From contig NZ_CP024996.1 of assembly GCF_003719195.1 (NCBI RefSeq), positions 2,294,001 to 2,358,000 of the forward strand: a DNA stretch of 64,000 bases, given 5' to 3'. Position 1 is the stretch's first letter. The number at the start of each line of letters is the position of its first letter. This DNA is from Herbaspirillum rubrisubalbicans (GTDB lineage: Bacteria > Pseudomonadota > Gammaproteobacteria > Burkholderiales > Burkholderiaceae_D). This document shows, piece after piece, positions 52,939 through 61,319 of the stretch. The notes beneath the pieces were generated by a model. The model worked only from the letters and a program-made list of their open reading frames with translations. It searched no databases and was not told where the DNA came from. The position numbers were made by a program, and so were the translations under genes.

Positions 52939-54503
52939 ACGCCCGAGGCAAGCTGCAGCTGGCGCCCAACGTGATCGATAAGGTGGTCTCGTACTTCGAT
53001 CCCGTCGCTGGCACGCGACGGATGCAGGCCCGCGCACACATGGCGATCGCGGGATCGTATGTGGGGGCTGATCGCAGTCGGCGAAGCTTTCGCAATTGGT
53101 TCACCTCGGGCAAGAGTGCCGACGACGACCTTCTGCCCGATTTGGCCACGCTGCGAGAGAACTCGCGGGATCTCATGCGCAATGCCCCGCTGGCCGGCGG
53201 TGTGATCAATACGGTGGTGACGAACGTCGTGGGTACTGGCCTGGCCATGCGGCCGTCCATTGATGGCGATCTCCTCGGCATGAGCGATGACCAGGTACAA
53301 GCCTGGCAGCGCTCGGTCACCCGCGAGTTCCAGCTGTGGGCAGAGAACGCGCTTGAGTGCGATTCCACCGGTACGCAGATCTTCTACGACCTCCAGGACC
53401 TTGCACTGCGCTCTGCGCTGGTCAACGGCGACGCCTTTGCTGTGCTGCCGTCGAACCGCGTGGATAACTGCGTGTATGCGACGAAGGTCCAGTTGATCGA
53501 GGGGGATCGAGTCGCGACTCCGCCCGATCTGCTCGGAAAAGGGAATGTCTTCGGTGGGATCGAGCTTGATGGCTACGGCGCCATGGCAGCGGTGCATGTG
53601 TGTGACCAGCATCCGGGCAGTGTCCGGATGGGCAAGAAGCTGTCCTTCACACGGATCGCCGCGCGAGGCTCCCAGACTGGGCGGCGCAATGTGGTGCATC
53701 TGTTCAAGCGGTTGCGACCCGATCAGCATCGTGGTGAGCCCTATCTGGCGGCGGTGATCGAGCCGCTGAAGCAGCTTGATCGCTACACCGAGGCCGAAAT
53801 CATGGCCGCCGTCGTCTCGGGCATGTTCACGGTTTTCATCGAGCATGAGGCAGACCAGAATCAGCCTGTAGAACTTTACGGCCAGGAAGAGAAGGCCGCG
53901 CCGGAATTGGCGCTCCAATCCGGTGCCATTATCGACCTGGCCAAGGGCGAGAAGGTGAACACGGCCAATCCCGGCCGGCCGAATGCCCAGTTCGATCCGT
54001 TCGTGATGGCGATCCTCCGCCAGATCGGCGTCAACCTGGAGCTGCCGTTCGAAGTGCTGATCAAGCATTACACGGCCAGCTACAGCGCGGCGCGGGCGGC
54101 CATGCTGGATGCCTGGAAGTTCTTCCGGGTGCGCCGGGCCTGGTTGGCGTCGAACTTCTGCCAGCCAATCTATGAGACTTGGCTTGCCGAGGCGGTCGCC
54201 ATCGGCCGCCTCAGCGCGCCTGGCTTCTTTGCGGACGCCGGATTGCGCCGTGCCTGGTGCCAGGCGGTGTGGCTGGGCGACGGTCCCAGCAGTTTGGACC
54301 CGCTGAAGGAAGCCAGTGCCATCGAGAAGCGTGTCGATATCGGCGTGACGACGTTGGAGGAAGAAGTGGCGGCCTACGACGGCGGCGACTGGGAGACCAA
54401 GCACAAGCAGCGCGTGAAGGAACAGCGGATGCGCCGCGAAGGCGGTCTGTTGGACGCGGCGCCGAGCACTCCTCCGCCGGATTTGCCGCCGGATCCAGAT
54501 TGA
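52935..54503 (+). CDS. Portal protein (lambda gpB family)
   Basis: 522 residues. LRENSRDLMRNAPLAGGVINTVVTNVVGTGLAMRP, DLQDLALRSALVNGDAFAVLP, VVHLFKRLRPDQHRGEPYLAAVIEPLKQLDRYTEAEIMAAVVSGMFTVFIE and LELPFEVLIKHYTASYSAARAAMLDAWKFFRVRRAWLASNFCQPIYETWL are all features of the lambda-type portal. It forms the dodecameric ring through which DNA enters the head. A strong terminator follows. Confidence 0.95.
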   Translation: MNARGKLQLAPNVIDKVVSYFDPVAGTRRMQARAHMAIAGSYVGADRSRRSFRNWFTSGKSADDDLLPDLATLRENSRDLMRNAPLAGGVINTVVTNVVGTGLAMRPSIDGDLLGMSDDQVQAWQRSVTREFQLWAENALECDSTGTQIFYDLQDLALRSALVNGDAFAVLPSNRVDNCVYATKVQLIEGDRVATPPDLLGKGNVFGGIELDGYGAMAAVHVCDQHPGSVRMGKKLSFTRIAARGSQTGRRNVVHLFKRLRPDQHRGEPYLAAVIEPLKQLDRYTEAEIMAAVVSGMFTVFIEHEADQNQPVELYGQEEKAAPELALQSGAIIDLAKGEKVNTANPGRPNAQFDPFVMAILRQIGVNLELPFEVLIKHYTASYSAARAAMLDAWKFFRVRRAWLASNFCQPIYETWLAEAVAIGRLSAPGFFADAGLRRAWCQAVWLGDGPSSLDPLKEASAIEKRVDIGVTTLEEEVAAYDGGDWETKHKQRVKEQRMRREGGLLDAAPSTPPPDLPPDPD

Positions 54504-54518
54504 TTCTTGAACCCTGAC

Positions 54519-54544
54519 GGGCCTCGCATTGCGGGGCCCTTTTT
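54519..54544 (+). terminator. Terminator between portal and protease genes
   Basis: GGGCCTCGC/GCGGGGCCC 9-bp stem (one GT pair), loop ATT, then TTTTT. It ends 11 bases before the next start codon and occupies the place of its ribosome binding site. Confidence 0.8.
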
Positions 54545-54555
54545 ACTTCCAAGTC

Positions 54556-55986
54556 ATGAAACTGATCGAAATCCTCACCAGTCCCTGGGCGATTCAGCCG
54601 GAAAAGCTGTGCGAGATCCAGGGCATCTACGCTACGCATCTGCGCGGCGAGAAGATCGACATCGAGGCCATCGAAGCGCGCCTGAATCGGCCCCTATCGA
54701 GCGAGCAGCAGGACTACGAGATCCGGGATAACGGTGTCGCGGTCCTGTCGGTGGACGGCGTGATCGCACCGAAGGCCAATCTCTTCACCCGCGTGAGCGG
54801 CGGCGCCTCGGCCCAGCTGCTCATCAAGCAGGTCGAGTCGGCCATCGCCGACCCGCGCGTGAGCGGCTTGGTGCTGGCGGTGGACTCGCCTGGAGGCAGC
54901 GTGCTGGGTACGCCCGAGCTGGCCGCCACCATCCGCGAGCTGTCGGCCGAGAAGCCGATCGTCACCGTCTCCGAGGGCACGCTGGCCAGCGCTGCGTATT
55001 GGTTCGGCTCTGCCGCCAACGCGGTCTACATCAGCGGCCCGACCGTCAATGTCGGCAGCATCGGCGTGGTGATGACGCATGACTACAGCCCGCGCGCGAC
55101 CGGTGGCCAGGCCACCGAGATCACGGCCGGCCGCTATAAGCGGATCGCCTCCAGCGTGGCCCCGCTCACCGCCGAAGGTAAGCAGTACCTGCAGGACCAG
55201 GTGGATCACATCTACTCGGTCTTTGTGGATGCCGTAGCCGATCACCGGGGCGTTGCTGCCGAGGATGTGGTGCAGCACATGGCCGATGGCCGCGTGTTCA
55301 TCGGTCAGCAGGCGGTTGACGCCGGCTTGGTAGATGGCATGGCCACCGTGGACGCCATCGTGCAGCAGATGGCGGCCGATCCAAACCAGTTTTCAGCGCG
55401 TCGCGTCGCTCAAATCGCGGCGAAATCCAATACTGCAGCCGGCGCCGGTGGTGCGCTGGGCGGCAGTACTTCTCCAACTGTGGCCAGCGCCGGTGCTGCG
55501 AAGAGCCACGATCCTATCCATGAGGAAAATGAAATGCCCGACCCCGTTGCAACCGTTCTGACCCGTGAAGCGCTGGAGCGCGATCACGCCCCGTTGTATG
55601 CGCAGCTGCGTACCGATTTCATGGCCGAGGGTGCCGCCAGCGAGCGCCAGCGCATCCTGGGCATCGAGGCGCACTCGATGCCGGGCCATGAAGCCCTGAT
55701 CTCGACCTTGAAGGCGGACGGCAAGACCACTCCGGACCAAGCCGCCGCCCAGGTGCTGGGCGCCGAGAAGACGAAGCTGGCCGCCATGGCGACCAATCTG
55801 AAAGGCGATGCACCTGATCCGGTGAAGCCGACCGACGATCCGCAGGCAACCTCGGTGAAGAAGCCGACCCATGAGGCGATCGCCGCACGTGCGCAGGAGA
55901 TCGTGACGGCAGAAAGCAACGCCGGTCGCCGCATTTCCTATGCCCAGGCGGCGGCCCGCGCCAATACCGAACTGTCCGCAGCCTGA
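54556..55986 (+). CDS. Head maturation protease with scaffold domain (S49 family, lambda C/Nu3-like)
   Basis: 476 residues. The N-terminal about 270 residues are an S49 (SppA-type) peptidase: AVLSVDGVIAPKAN, LVLAVDSPGGSVLG, VTVSEGTLASAAYWFGSAA with the likely nucleophile Ser in LASAAYW, VGSIGVVMTHDY, and the general-base Lys in GRYKRIAS. A linker leads to a C-terminal scaffold of about 150 residues with an internal start (see nested entry). In lambda, C and Nu3 have the same relation. No clear ribosome binding site lies before the ATG. Confidence 0.93.
   Translation: MKLIEILTSPWAIQPEKLCEIQGIYATHLRGEKIDIEAIEARLNRPLSSEQQDYEIRDNGVAVLSVDGVIAPKANLFTRVSGGASAQLLIKQVESAIADPRVSGLVLAVDSPGGSVLGTPELAATIRELSAEKPIVTVSEGTLASAAYWFGSAANAVYISGPTVNVGSIGVVMTHDYSPRATGGQATEITAGRYKRIASSVAPLTAEGKQYLQDQVDHIYSVFVDAVADHRGVAAEDVVQHMADGRVFIGQQAVDAGLVDGMATVDAIVQQMAADPNQFSARRVAQIAAKSNTAAGAGGALGGSTSPTVASAGAAKSHDPIHEENEMPDPVATVLTREALERDHAPLYAQLRTDFMAEGAASERQRILGIEAHSMPGHEALISTLKADGKTTPDQAAAQVLGAEKTKLAAMATNLKGDAPDPVKPTDDPQATSVKKPTHEAIAARAQEIVTAESNAGRRISYAQAAARANTELSAA
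55534..55986 (+). CDS. Nested scaffold protein (Nu3-like) with internal start
   Basis: 150 residues, in frame within the protease gene. The ATG (MPDPVATVLTREALERDH) is preceded by GAGGAAAATGAA, a better ribosome binding site than the one of the full gene. The product is acidic, helical and Ala-rich, as scaffolds are. In lambda, Nu3 is made this way from inside C. Separate production of the scaffold is inferred. Confidence 0.65.
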   Translation: MPDPVATVLTREALERDHAPLYAQLRTDFMAEGAASERQRILGIEAHSMPGHEALISTLKADGKTTPDQAAAQVLGAEKTKLAAMATNLKGDAPDPVKPTDDPQATSVKKPTHEAIAARAQEIVTAESNAGRRISYAQAAARANTELSAA

Positions 55987-56030
55987 TCGGCGGACGGCCT
56001 ACTTCCTCCAATTCATCGAAAGGAACCGCA

Positions 56031-56405
56031 ATGCGCGTCCCCAATACCGTACTCAACTACACGGCCGAAACCGCCCTGGCCAAGTTCCGCATCGTCTGCT
56101 ACGGCGCCACCGATGGCTCCGTGAAGCAGGCGGCGGCCTCCACCGATCTGATGATCGGCGTCACTGAAGGCTTTGCCTACGCTGCCGGCGATCGCGCCGA
56201 CATCGTGCGCAGCGGCCCGGCCGAGATCGAGTTCGGCGGCCCTGTTACCCGTGGCCAGCCGCTGACCTCGGACGCACTCGGTCGCGCCATCGCCGCTGCT
56301 CCGGCCGCCGGTGTCAATGCCCGGATCATCGGCTATGCCGAGGTTTCGGGCGTCCTGGGCGACATCGGCAGCGTGTACGTCGGCGCCGAGATGATCCAGG
56401 GCTAA
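56031..56405 (+). CDS. Head decoration protein (DUF2190/gpD-like)
   Basis: 124 residues, Gly/Ala-rich with short strands: LMIGVTEGFAYAAGDRADIVRSGPAEIEFGGPVTRGQPLTSDALGRAIAAAPA and ARIIGYAEVSGVLGDIGSVYV. This pattern (G-V-x-x-x-A-x-x-G-D-x-x-D-V-x-x-x-G) is the DUF2190-type capsid decoration fold. The position between the protease/scaffold and the major capsid protein is that of lambda D. AAAGGAACC precedes the ATG. Confidence 0.85.
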   Translation: MRVPNTVLNYTAETALAKFRIVCYGATDGSVKQAAASTDLMIGVTEGFAYAAGDRADIVRSGPAEIEFGGPVTRGQPLTSDALGRAIAAAPAAGVNARIIGYAEVSGVLGDIGSVYVGAEMIQG

Positions 56406-56459
56406 GGCTTCCTGGTCCCGTTCGCCTCTTTCATTCCCATTCCAATTTAGGAGCCAAGC

Positions 56460-57392
56460 ATGAGTGCAGCAGCACCGTTTCCCATCAATCCGGCGGTCAT
56501 TCGCGCGATCGTCATTGCCTACAGCAACACCAAGCTGATCGCCGACTCGGTCATGCCGCGTGTGCCGGTGGGCGCCCAGGACTTCAAGTACATGCGCCAG
56601 AACATGGCGGACCAGTTCACCGTCCCCGAAACTCGCGTCGGCCGCAAGAGCGCCCCGAACCAGGTGGAGTCGATCGGGGACCTGATCCCGGCCAGCGTGT
56701 TCGAATACGGCCTAGACGAGGTCGTGCCGGTGGTGGACATCAAGAACGCCCCCGAGGGCGTGGATCCCATCGCCAACGCGGCGGAGTTCGTCATGAAGCT
56801 GATCCTCCTGGATCGCGAGGTCCGCGTGGCCAATACCGTGTTCGCTCCCGCCAACCACGTCAACAAGCTGACCCTGTCGGGCACCTCGCAGTGGTCCGAC
56901 TACAGCAACTCTGACCCGATCACGGCGCTCCTGACCGCGCTCGATGTGCCGGTGATGCGTCCGAACGTGATGACCATCGGCCGAGCCGCCTGGACCAAGT
57001 TGATCCTGCACCCGAAGACCATCGACTACGTGAACGGCAAGGGCGGCATGTCCGGCGGCGTTTCGCGCCAGCAACTGGCCGATGCACTGGAGCTGGATGA
57101 GATTCAGGTGGGCGAGGCCTTCGTCAACACCGCGAAGAAGGGCCAGACCGCGAGTTATCAGCGTGCTTGGGGCAAGCACTGCGCGCTGACCTACCGCGAG
57201 ACGCCGACCGAGGCGAGCCGCTCCACCACCTGGGGCTTCACTCCCCAGTTCGGCGAGCGCATCTCGGACACGATCTACAGCAAGGACTTCGGCGGCCTGG
57301 AAGGCGGCTACAAGACCCGTGCTGGCGAGCGCGTCACCGAGGTGGTGAGCGCCCCGGACCTGTCTTACTTCTTCCAGAACGTCGTCGCATAA
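56460..57392 (+). CDS. Major capsid protein (lambda gpE family)
   Basis: 310 residues. Matches the E-like HK97-fold capsid family: FKYMRQNMADQFTVPETRVGRKSAPNQVE, an E-loop-like region, LILLDREVRVANTVFAPANHVNKLTLSGTSQWSDYSNSDPI, RPNVMTIGRAAWTKLILHPKTIDYVNG, and C-terminal SRSTTWGFTPQFGERISD. TAGGAGCC precedes the ATG. A terminator follows 25 bases later, so capsid mRNA may end there without antitermination. Confidence 0.94.
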   Translation: MSAAAPFPINPAVIRAIVIAYSNTKLIADSVMPRVPVGAQDFKYMRQNMADQFTVPETRVGRKSAPNQVESIGDLIPASVFEYGLDEVVPVVDIKNAPEGVDPIANAAEFVMKLILLDREVRVANTVFAPANHVNKLTLSGTSQWSDYSNSDPITALLTALDVPVMRPNVMTIGRAAWTKLILHPKTIDYVNGKGGMSGGVSRQQLADALELDEIQVGEAFVNTAKKGQTASYQRAWGKHCALTYRETPTEASRSTTWGFTPQFGERISDTIYSKDFGGLEGGYKTRAGERVTEVVSAPDLSYFFQNVVA

Positions 57393-57416
57393 GCGGCGTG
57401 GCTGGATCCAAACTGC

Positions 57417-57441
57417 GGCTCGCCTTGGCGGGCCTGTTTTT
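57417..57441 (+). terminator. Terminator after the major capsid gene
   Basis: GGCTCGCC/GGCGGGCC stem (small loop, one GT pair) followed by TGTTTTT. Confidence 0.65.
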
Positions 57442-57462
57442 CATCCCTGAATAGGAGTCAAC

Positions 57463-57624
57463 ATGAAACTGCAAGTGAACTGGCAGCTGGAGCATAACGG
57501 CACGGTCTACCCGGCCGGCGCCACCATCGAGCTGGACGAGAAGAAGGACAAGGCCACCATCGAGCAGCTGACCGGCCTGGGTGTGGTCACCGACCCGTCC
57601 GTCAAGTCTGCCGAAGCGCAGTAA
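57463..57624 (+). CDS. 53-residue structural-operon protein
   Basis: MKLQVNWQLEHNGTVYPAGATIELDEKKDKATIEQLTGLGVV...AEAQ. The pattern (a strand, a V-x-x-A-G-x-x-I-x-L turn, an acidic helix) recalls small phage proteins that lie between capsid and head-tail genes. TAGGAGTCAAC lies before the ATG. Function unknown; possibly related to head completion. Confidence 0.7.
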   Translation: MKLQVNWQLEHNGTVYPAGATIELDEKKDKATIEQLTGLGVVTDPSVKSAEAQ

Positions 57625-57630
57625 GCGGCC

Positions 57631-57927
57631 GTGTTCGCCGAAGATCTGGACGTCTTCTTCGCCGATATGGGCAAGCCCGTTGTTTGGGCGCCCAGCGGTG
57701 GAGCAGAGCAGACCACGATGGGCCTCGTCGATGCGCCGGATGTGTTTGCGCTGTCCGAGCATCTCGTCGTCGCGAACGTCGCCGAGCTGACGTACCCCGC
57801 CGGCAAGCTGATCGGCCTGGATGAGGATGATTTCATCCAGGTCGGTAGCGTGCGCTACCGCGTGCGACAGATCCCCCGACGCGTCGACGACGGTGAACTG
57901 ATGAAAGTGCTGATCTCGGAGGCTTGA
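57631..57927 (+). CDS. Head-tail joining protein (lambda FII-like / ATP-binding-sugar-transporter-like family)
   Basis: 98 residues, GTG start 6 bases after the previous stop. A strand-rich protein: DVFFADMGKPVVWAPSGGAEQTTMGLVDAPDVFALSEHLVVANVAELTYPAGKLIGLDEDDFIQVGSVRYRVRQIPRRVDDGELMKVLISEA. This fits the FII-type head-tail attachment family that follows the capsid gene in lambda-like modules. Confidence 0.75.
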   Translation: MFAEDLDVFFADMGKPVVWAPSGGAEQTTMGLVDAPDVFALSEHLVVANVAELTYPAGKLIGLDEDDFIQVGSVRYRVRQIPRRVDDGELMKVLISEA

Positions 57928-57928
57928 C

Positions 57929-58468
57929 ATGCATACCCGCAAGAAAATCCGGCTGGCCGTGCAGGAGAAACTGGCGGGGCATCCGCTGCTGGAGAAGCTG
58001 TTCTTGGCCCGTACCCGTGCGGCCAGATCGGAGGATCTGCCTTTCGCCAACATCATCACCGGTGCCGAGGTCACCGAGGATCTGTCGGACCAGTACCAGG
58101 AGCAGCGCACGGTGCAGGTCTACGTGCAACTGTATGCCCTGAATGGTGCGGCTGTGGTCGATGTGCTGGATGACCTGGCGGACGTGGTCGAGCAGCGGTT
58201 GATCACGGATCCTTACCTCGGTGGCATCTGTCAGTCGCTCCGGTACAAGGGGAGTCAGCCGGACTACGAGAGCGCAGCCGACCTCGAGGCGGCGCTCCTC
58301 ACGATGACCTATGAATGCGTCTACATCTGGCAGCCGAGTGTCGAGGGCGACGACCTGCAGAAGGTGGCCGTCGAGATTGACATGGCCTCGCCGCGCAATG
58401 ATCCGCCATTGCCGGTCGGGCCGGACGGTCAGGTTGACGCCTCTGCAACAATCAATTTCCCACAATAG
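57929..58468 (+). CDS. Tail terminator protein (gpU-like)
   Basis: 179 residues. IRLAVQEKLAGHPLLEKLFLARTRAARSEDLPFANIITGAEVTEDLSDQYQEQRTVQVYVQLYALNGAAVVDVLDDLADVVEQRLITDP is the layout of tail-terminator/minor tail U proteins, which cap the tail tube. The CGGAGG before the ATG is strong. It has a longer C-terminal tail than lambda gpU (131 residues). Confidence 0.75.
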   Translation: MHTRKKIRLAVQEKLAGHPLLEKLFLARTRAARSEDLPFANIITGAEVTEDLSDQYQEQRTVQVYVQLYALNGAAVVDVLDDLADVVEQRLITDPYLGGICQSLRYKGSQPDYESAADLEAALLTMTYECVYIWQPSVEGDDLQKVAVEIDMASPRNDPPLPVGPDGQVDASATINFPQ

Positions 58469-58478
58469 GAGCAACGCA

Positions 58479-58667
58479 ATGAAGATCTATCCCGTACCAG
58501 GGAGGACCGTTCGCGACCCCGTCACGTACCGCGAGGTCGCGGGCGAAACCGAGGTCAATGAGAACGATGCTTTCTGGATCCGTCGACTCGCCGACGGCGA
58601 TGTCAGCACCGAGCCGCAGGCAGCAGGTGAAGCTGGTGGCGTTGCAGATGGTGGAGGTGAGCAATGA
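58479..58667 (+). CDS. DUF2635 family protein
   Basis: 62 residues: MKIYPVPGRTVRDPVTYREVAGETEVNENDAFWIRRLADGDV is the DUF2635 family found just before tail sheath genes in Mu-like phages. A Gly/Ala-rich tail follows. The stop overlaps the sheath start (ATGA). Role unknown. Confidence 0.85.
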   Translation: MKIYPVPGRTVRDPVTYREVAGETEVNENDAFWIRRLADGDVSTEPQAAGEAGGVADGGGEQ

Positions 58668-60148
58668 GTGACGGTTCCATTTCGTTCAACCAGATCCCGG
58701 TGGATCTGCTCACGCCTGGCCAGTACGTCGAATTCGACAACAGCAAGGCGATCAGCTCGCCGGTGAACATGCCGCAGCGCATCCTGCTGATCGGCCAGTC
58801 GCTGGCCACCGGTACCGGCGCTGCCAACGTTCCTCTGCAGGTGAGCGGCAAGACGGCGGGTATCGCTGCCTTCGGTCGTGGTTCGATTGGCGCGGCGATG
58901 ATTGCCTCGCTCTTCGACGTCACCGACACCATCGAGACCTGGATCGTCCCGATCCCGGACAACGGCGCCGGCACGGCGGCGACTGGCACCATCACGATTA
59001 CCGGATCTGCAACGCAGGGGGGCACGCTGAATCTGTATATCGGCGAAGACGTGGTGCAGGTCGCGGTTGCTACCACCGATACCGTTGCAGTCATTGCTGC
59101 TGCTCTGGCTGCTGCGATCAACGCCAAGCCGGATCTGGTGGTGACCGCTGCCAGCGCTGCCGGCGTGGTGACCGTCACTGCGCGCCACAAGGGCACGCTC
59201 ACCAATGATCTGATGATGCAGCTGAACTATTACCCGATGTCCGAGGCGACTCCGGCCGGTCTGGGCGTGGCGATCGTCCAGATGAGCGGTGGTACGGCTG
59301 ATCCGAGCATTGCGACCGCTCTGGCCAACATCGGCGCGGTGCAGTACAACACCATCATCATGCCGTTCAACGATGCCGCGAACCTGGCGCTGATGGAGAC
59401 TGAGCTGAACAACCGCTGGGGACCGCTGTACCAGAACGATGGCCATTGCCATTCGGCCGTTCGCGGCACGGTGGGCTCCCTCAATACGCTGCTGTCCGCG
59501 CGCAACAATTCGCACATCACGCTGTGGACCTGCGAAACCGGTGGTGAGCCGGGCCCGGTGTGGGAGAAGGCAGTGCTAGCCGGTGCGGTTTCGGCGTACT
59601 ACCTGGCGATCGACCCGGCCCGTCCGCTGCAGACGCTGGTGCTGCCCACGCGTCTGCCGGCGCCGGCCGCGAAGCGGTGGCTGCGCTCCGAGCGTAACAA
59701 CATTCTGTCCTATGGCGGCGCGACGACCGTGGTGGACAACGGCGGCAACGTGGTGATCGAGCGCGCGGTGACGAATTACAAGACCAATGCGTCCGGGACG
59801 GTTGACCCGAGCTATCGGGACATCGAGACCATGTACACCCTGTCGCTGATGCGCTACCAGGTGCGTGCGCGCATCGCCCAGCGTTTCCCGCGTCACAAGC
59901 TGGTGGATGACACCACGCCGGTGGCGCCAGGCCAGGCGGTGGCCGCGCCCAAGGACATCAAGGCAGAGTTGATCGCCTTGGCTCTGGATTGGGTGGACGC
60001 CGGCATCATGGAAAACCCTGATCAGTTCAAGTCGGATCTGCTGGTGGTCCGCAACAAGAACGATCGCAACCGAGTGGACGTGCGCCTGCCGCCTGATCTG
60101 GTCAACCAGTTCCGGGTGTTCGCAGCACAGGTCCAGTTCCGTCTTTAA
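58664..60148 (+). CDS. Contractile tail sheath protein (Mu gpL-like)
   Basis: 494 residues. It starts SDGSISFNQIPVDLLTPGQYVEFDNSKA, as in Mu-type sheaths; an inserted Ig-like Ala/Thr/Val/Gly-rich domain lies at about 105-185; the C-terminal core (TMYTLSLMRYQVRARIAQRFPRHKLVDD...VVRNKNDRNRVDVRLPPDLVNQFRVFAAQVQFRL) is the conserved sheath domain. Its presence proves a contractile, myovirus-type tail. GGAGG precedes the ATG. Confidence 0.95.
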   Translation: MSDGSISFNQIPVDLLTPGQYVEFDNSKAISSPVNMPQRILLIGQSLATGTGAANVPLQVSGKTAGIAAFGRGSIGAAMIASLFDVTDTIETWIVPIPDNGAGTAATGTITITGSATQGGTLNLYIGEDVVQVAVATTDTVAVIAAALAAAINAKPDLVVTAASAAGVVTVTARHKGTLTNDLMMQLNYYPMSEATPAGLGVAIVQMSGGTADPSIATALANIGAVQYNTIIMPFNDAANLALMETELNNRWGPLYQNDGHCHSAVRGTVGSLNTLLSARNNSHITLWTCETGGEPGPVWEKAVLAGAVSAYYLAIDPARPLQTLVLPTRLPAPAAKRWLRSERNNILSYGGATTVVDNGGNVVIERAVTNYKTNASGTVDPSYRDIETMYTLSLMRYQVRARIAQRFPRHKLVDDTTPVAPGQAVAAPKDIKAELIALALDWVDAGIMENPDQFKSDLLVVRNKNDRNRVDVRLPPDLVNQFRVFAAQVQFRL

Positions 60149-60160
60149 TAGGAGGCTTAC

Positions 60161-60523
60161 ATGCCATCTCAGTATTTTGGACGCGCGTTTATCCGCGTCA
60201 ACGGTGCGAGTATCGCCAGCCTCCCCGGCACGGCGAAGCTCAATCCGGGCGGGGTCACCCGCAAGCCGGTCGTGGGCGACCACGGCTTCCTCGGCTGGAC
60301 GGAGACGCCGGTGCATTCGGAAATCGAATGCGATATCGCGGTGAACGCCGATACGGATATCGTCGGCCTGAACGCCATGACCAATGGCTCGATCGTCTTC
60401 GAATGCGATTCCGGGCAGCAGTTCATCCAGCGCGGTGCTGGTCTGGAATCGCCGATCAGTCCTCAGGCGGGCGATGGTAAGGCATCGCTCAAGTTCATCG
60501 GCGCACCGGTGGAGCAAGCATGA
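60161..60523 (+). CDS. Tail tube protein (Mu gpM-like)
   Basis: 120 residues: FGRAFIRVNGASIASLPGTAKLNPGGVTRKPVVGDHGFLGWTETPVHSEIECDIAVNADTDIVGLNAMTNGSIVFECDSGQQFIQRGAGLESPISPQAGDGKASLKFIG is the Mu M-type tube. GGAGG lies before the ATG. The stop overlaps the next start (ATGA). Confidence 0.93.
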   Translation: MPSQYFGRAFIRVNGASIASLPGTAKLNPGGVTRKPVVGDHGFLGWTETPVHSEIECDIAVNADTDIVGLNAMTNGSIVFECDSGQQFIQRGAGLESPISPQAGDGKASLKFIGAPVEQA

Positions 60524-60960
60524 GCTACGATCAATTCTACGAGCGCCAACCGAACGGCCCGACCGCCGGCCCTGTGCAGACGTCTGCACCATCGCCCACT
60601 CTGCCGCCTTCCATGGGCACGCCGGCAGGGGCGCCGGTGGGCGACGGTACCGCCCCAGTGCCCGCAGGCAGCATCACGGTGGTGCAGGAAGATCGCTACG
60701 ACCTGGCGTTCCCGATCAAGGCAGCGGACGGATCCGATATCACCTTCCTGAAACTGCGCCGCCTGAAGGCCAAAGAGATGAAGGGCGTTGATCCGAAGAC
60801 CTCGGACGGGAAGTTCGGTGGCGCGCTGAAGTTTATCGCGGAGATGAATGGCCTACCGGCGGACACGCTGGATGAGCTGGATGCGGTCGATGTGATCGAG
60901 CTGGTGGGGAAGGTGGCGCCTTTTTTGGTACGTGGCACTGGCGTGACGCCATCGGCCTGA
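60520..60960 (+). CDS. Tail assembly chaperone, zero-frame product (Mu gp41-like)
   Basis: 146 residues. After a Pro/Thr-rich N-terminal about 55 residues, DRYDLAFPIKAADGSDITFLKLRRLKAKEMKGVDPKTSDGKFGGALKFIAEMNGLPADTLDELDAVDVIELVGKVAPFL matches the gp41/E/gp14 tail chaperone family. Near its end a slippery T-TTT-TTG (60921-60927) should allow a -1 shift into the next frame (see next entry). Confidence 0.88.
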   Translation: MSYDQFYERQPNGPTAGPVQTSAPSPTLPPSMGTPAGAPVGDGTAPVPAGSITVVQEDRYDLAFPIKAADGSDITFLKLRRLKAKEMKGVDPKTSDGKFGGALKFIAEMNGLPADTLDELDAVDVIELVGKVAPFLVRGTGVTPSA

Positions 60961-61085
60961 TCGCGCACTTCTACCACTTTCCGCCGAGCGAGATGTGGGA
61001 GATGGATAGCTGGGAGTTGGACTTCTGGGCCAATGAGGCCAGTGAGGTGATCAAGGCGCAACAGCGGATGCAGGGCTCGTCTTGA
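60520..61085 (+). CDS. Tail assembly chaperone, -1 frameshift extension product
   Basis: Composite product of about 188 residues: zero frame from 60520 up to the slippery T-TTT-TTG at 60921-60927, then the -1 frame to the stop at 61083-61085. The extension reads FGTWHWRDAIGLIAHF...SEMWEMDSWELDFW and ends KAQQRMQGSS, a sensible tail-chaperone C-terminus with no start codon or ribosome binding site of its own. A -1 frameshift at this place is known in lambda (G/GT) and Mu (gp41/42). Confidence 0.75.
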
Positions 61086-61114
61086 CGGTCAGGGCATTCT
61101 GTTAGAATGGGTTG

Positions 61115-61300
61115 ATGGAAAAACCCGCCAAACCTAAGAAGGAAGTGCCCGGTCGCATGACAGGTCTGGTCGGCCTGCTGGCATTCGGTGCCGGTGCTAT
61201 CGGGCTGATTCCTGCAGTGCTGGGGCTGATCCTGGTAGCTAGTATCGCCTGGATCGGTCTGCGCTTTGTGATTGGCCTCTTCGGTATCCTCTTCTCCTGA
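61115..61300 (+). CDS. Small two-helix membrane protein between chaperone and tape measure
   Basis: 61 residues. Basic N-terminus MEKPAKPKKEVPGR, then two hydrophobic segments (MTGLVGLLAFGAGAIGLIPAVLGLILVASIAWIGLRFVIGLFGILFS). The ATG follows GAATGGG. A terminator lies directly after it. Tail modules do not usually carry a membrane protein here; it may be a moron (for instance exclusion) or a holin-like protein, but there is no evidence for either. Confidence 0.6.
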   Translation: MEKPAKPKKEVPGRMTGLVGLLAFGAGAIGLIPAVLGLILVASIAWIGLRFVIGLFGILFS

Positions 61301-61319
61301 CGTAACGCAACTCTGACAA

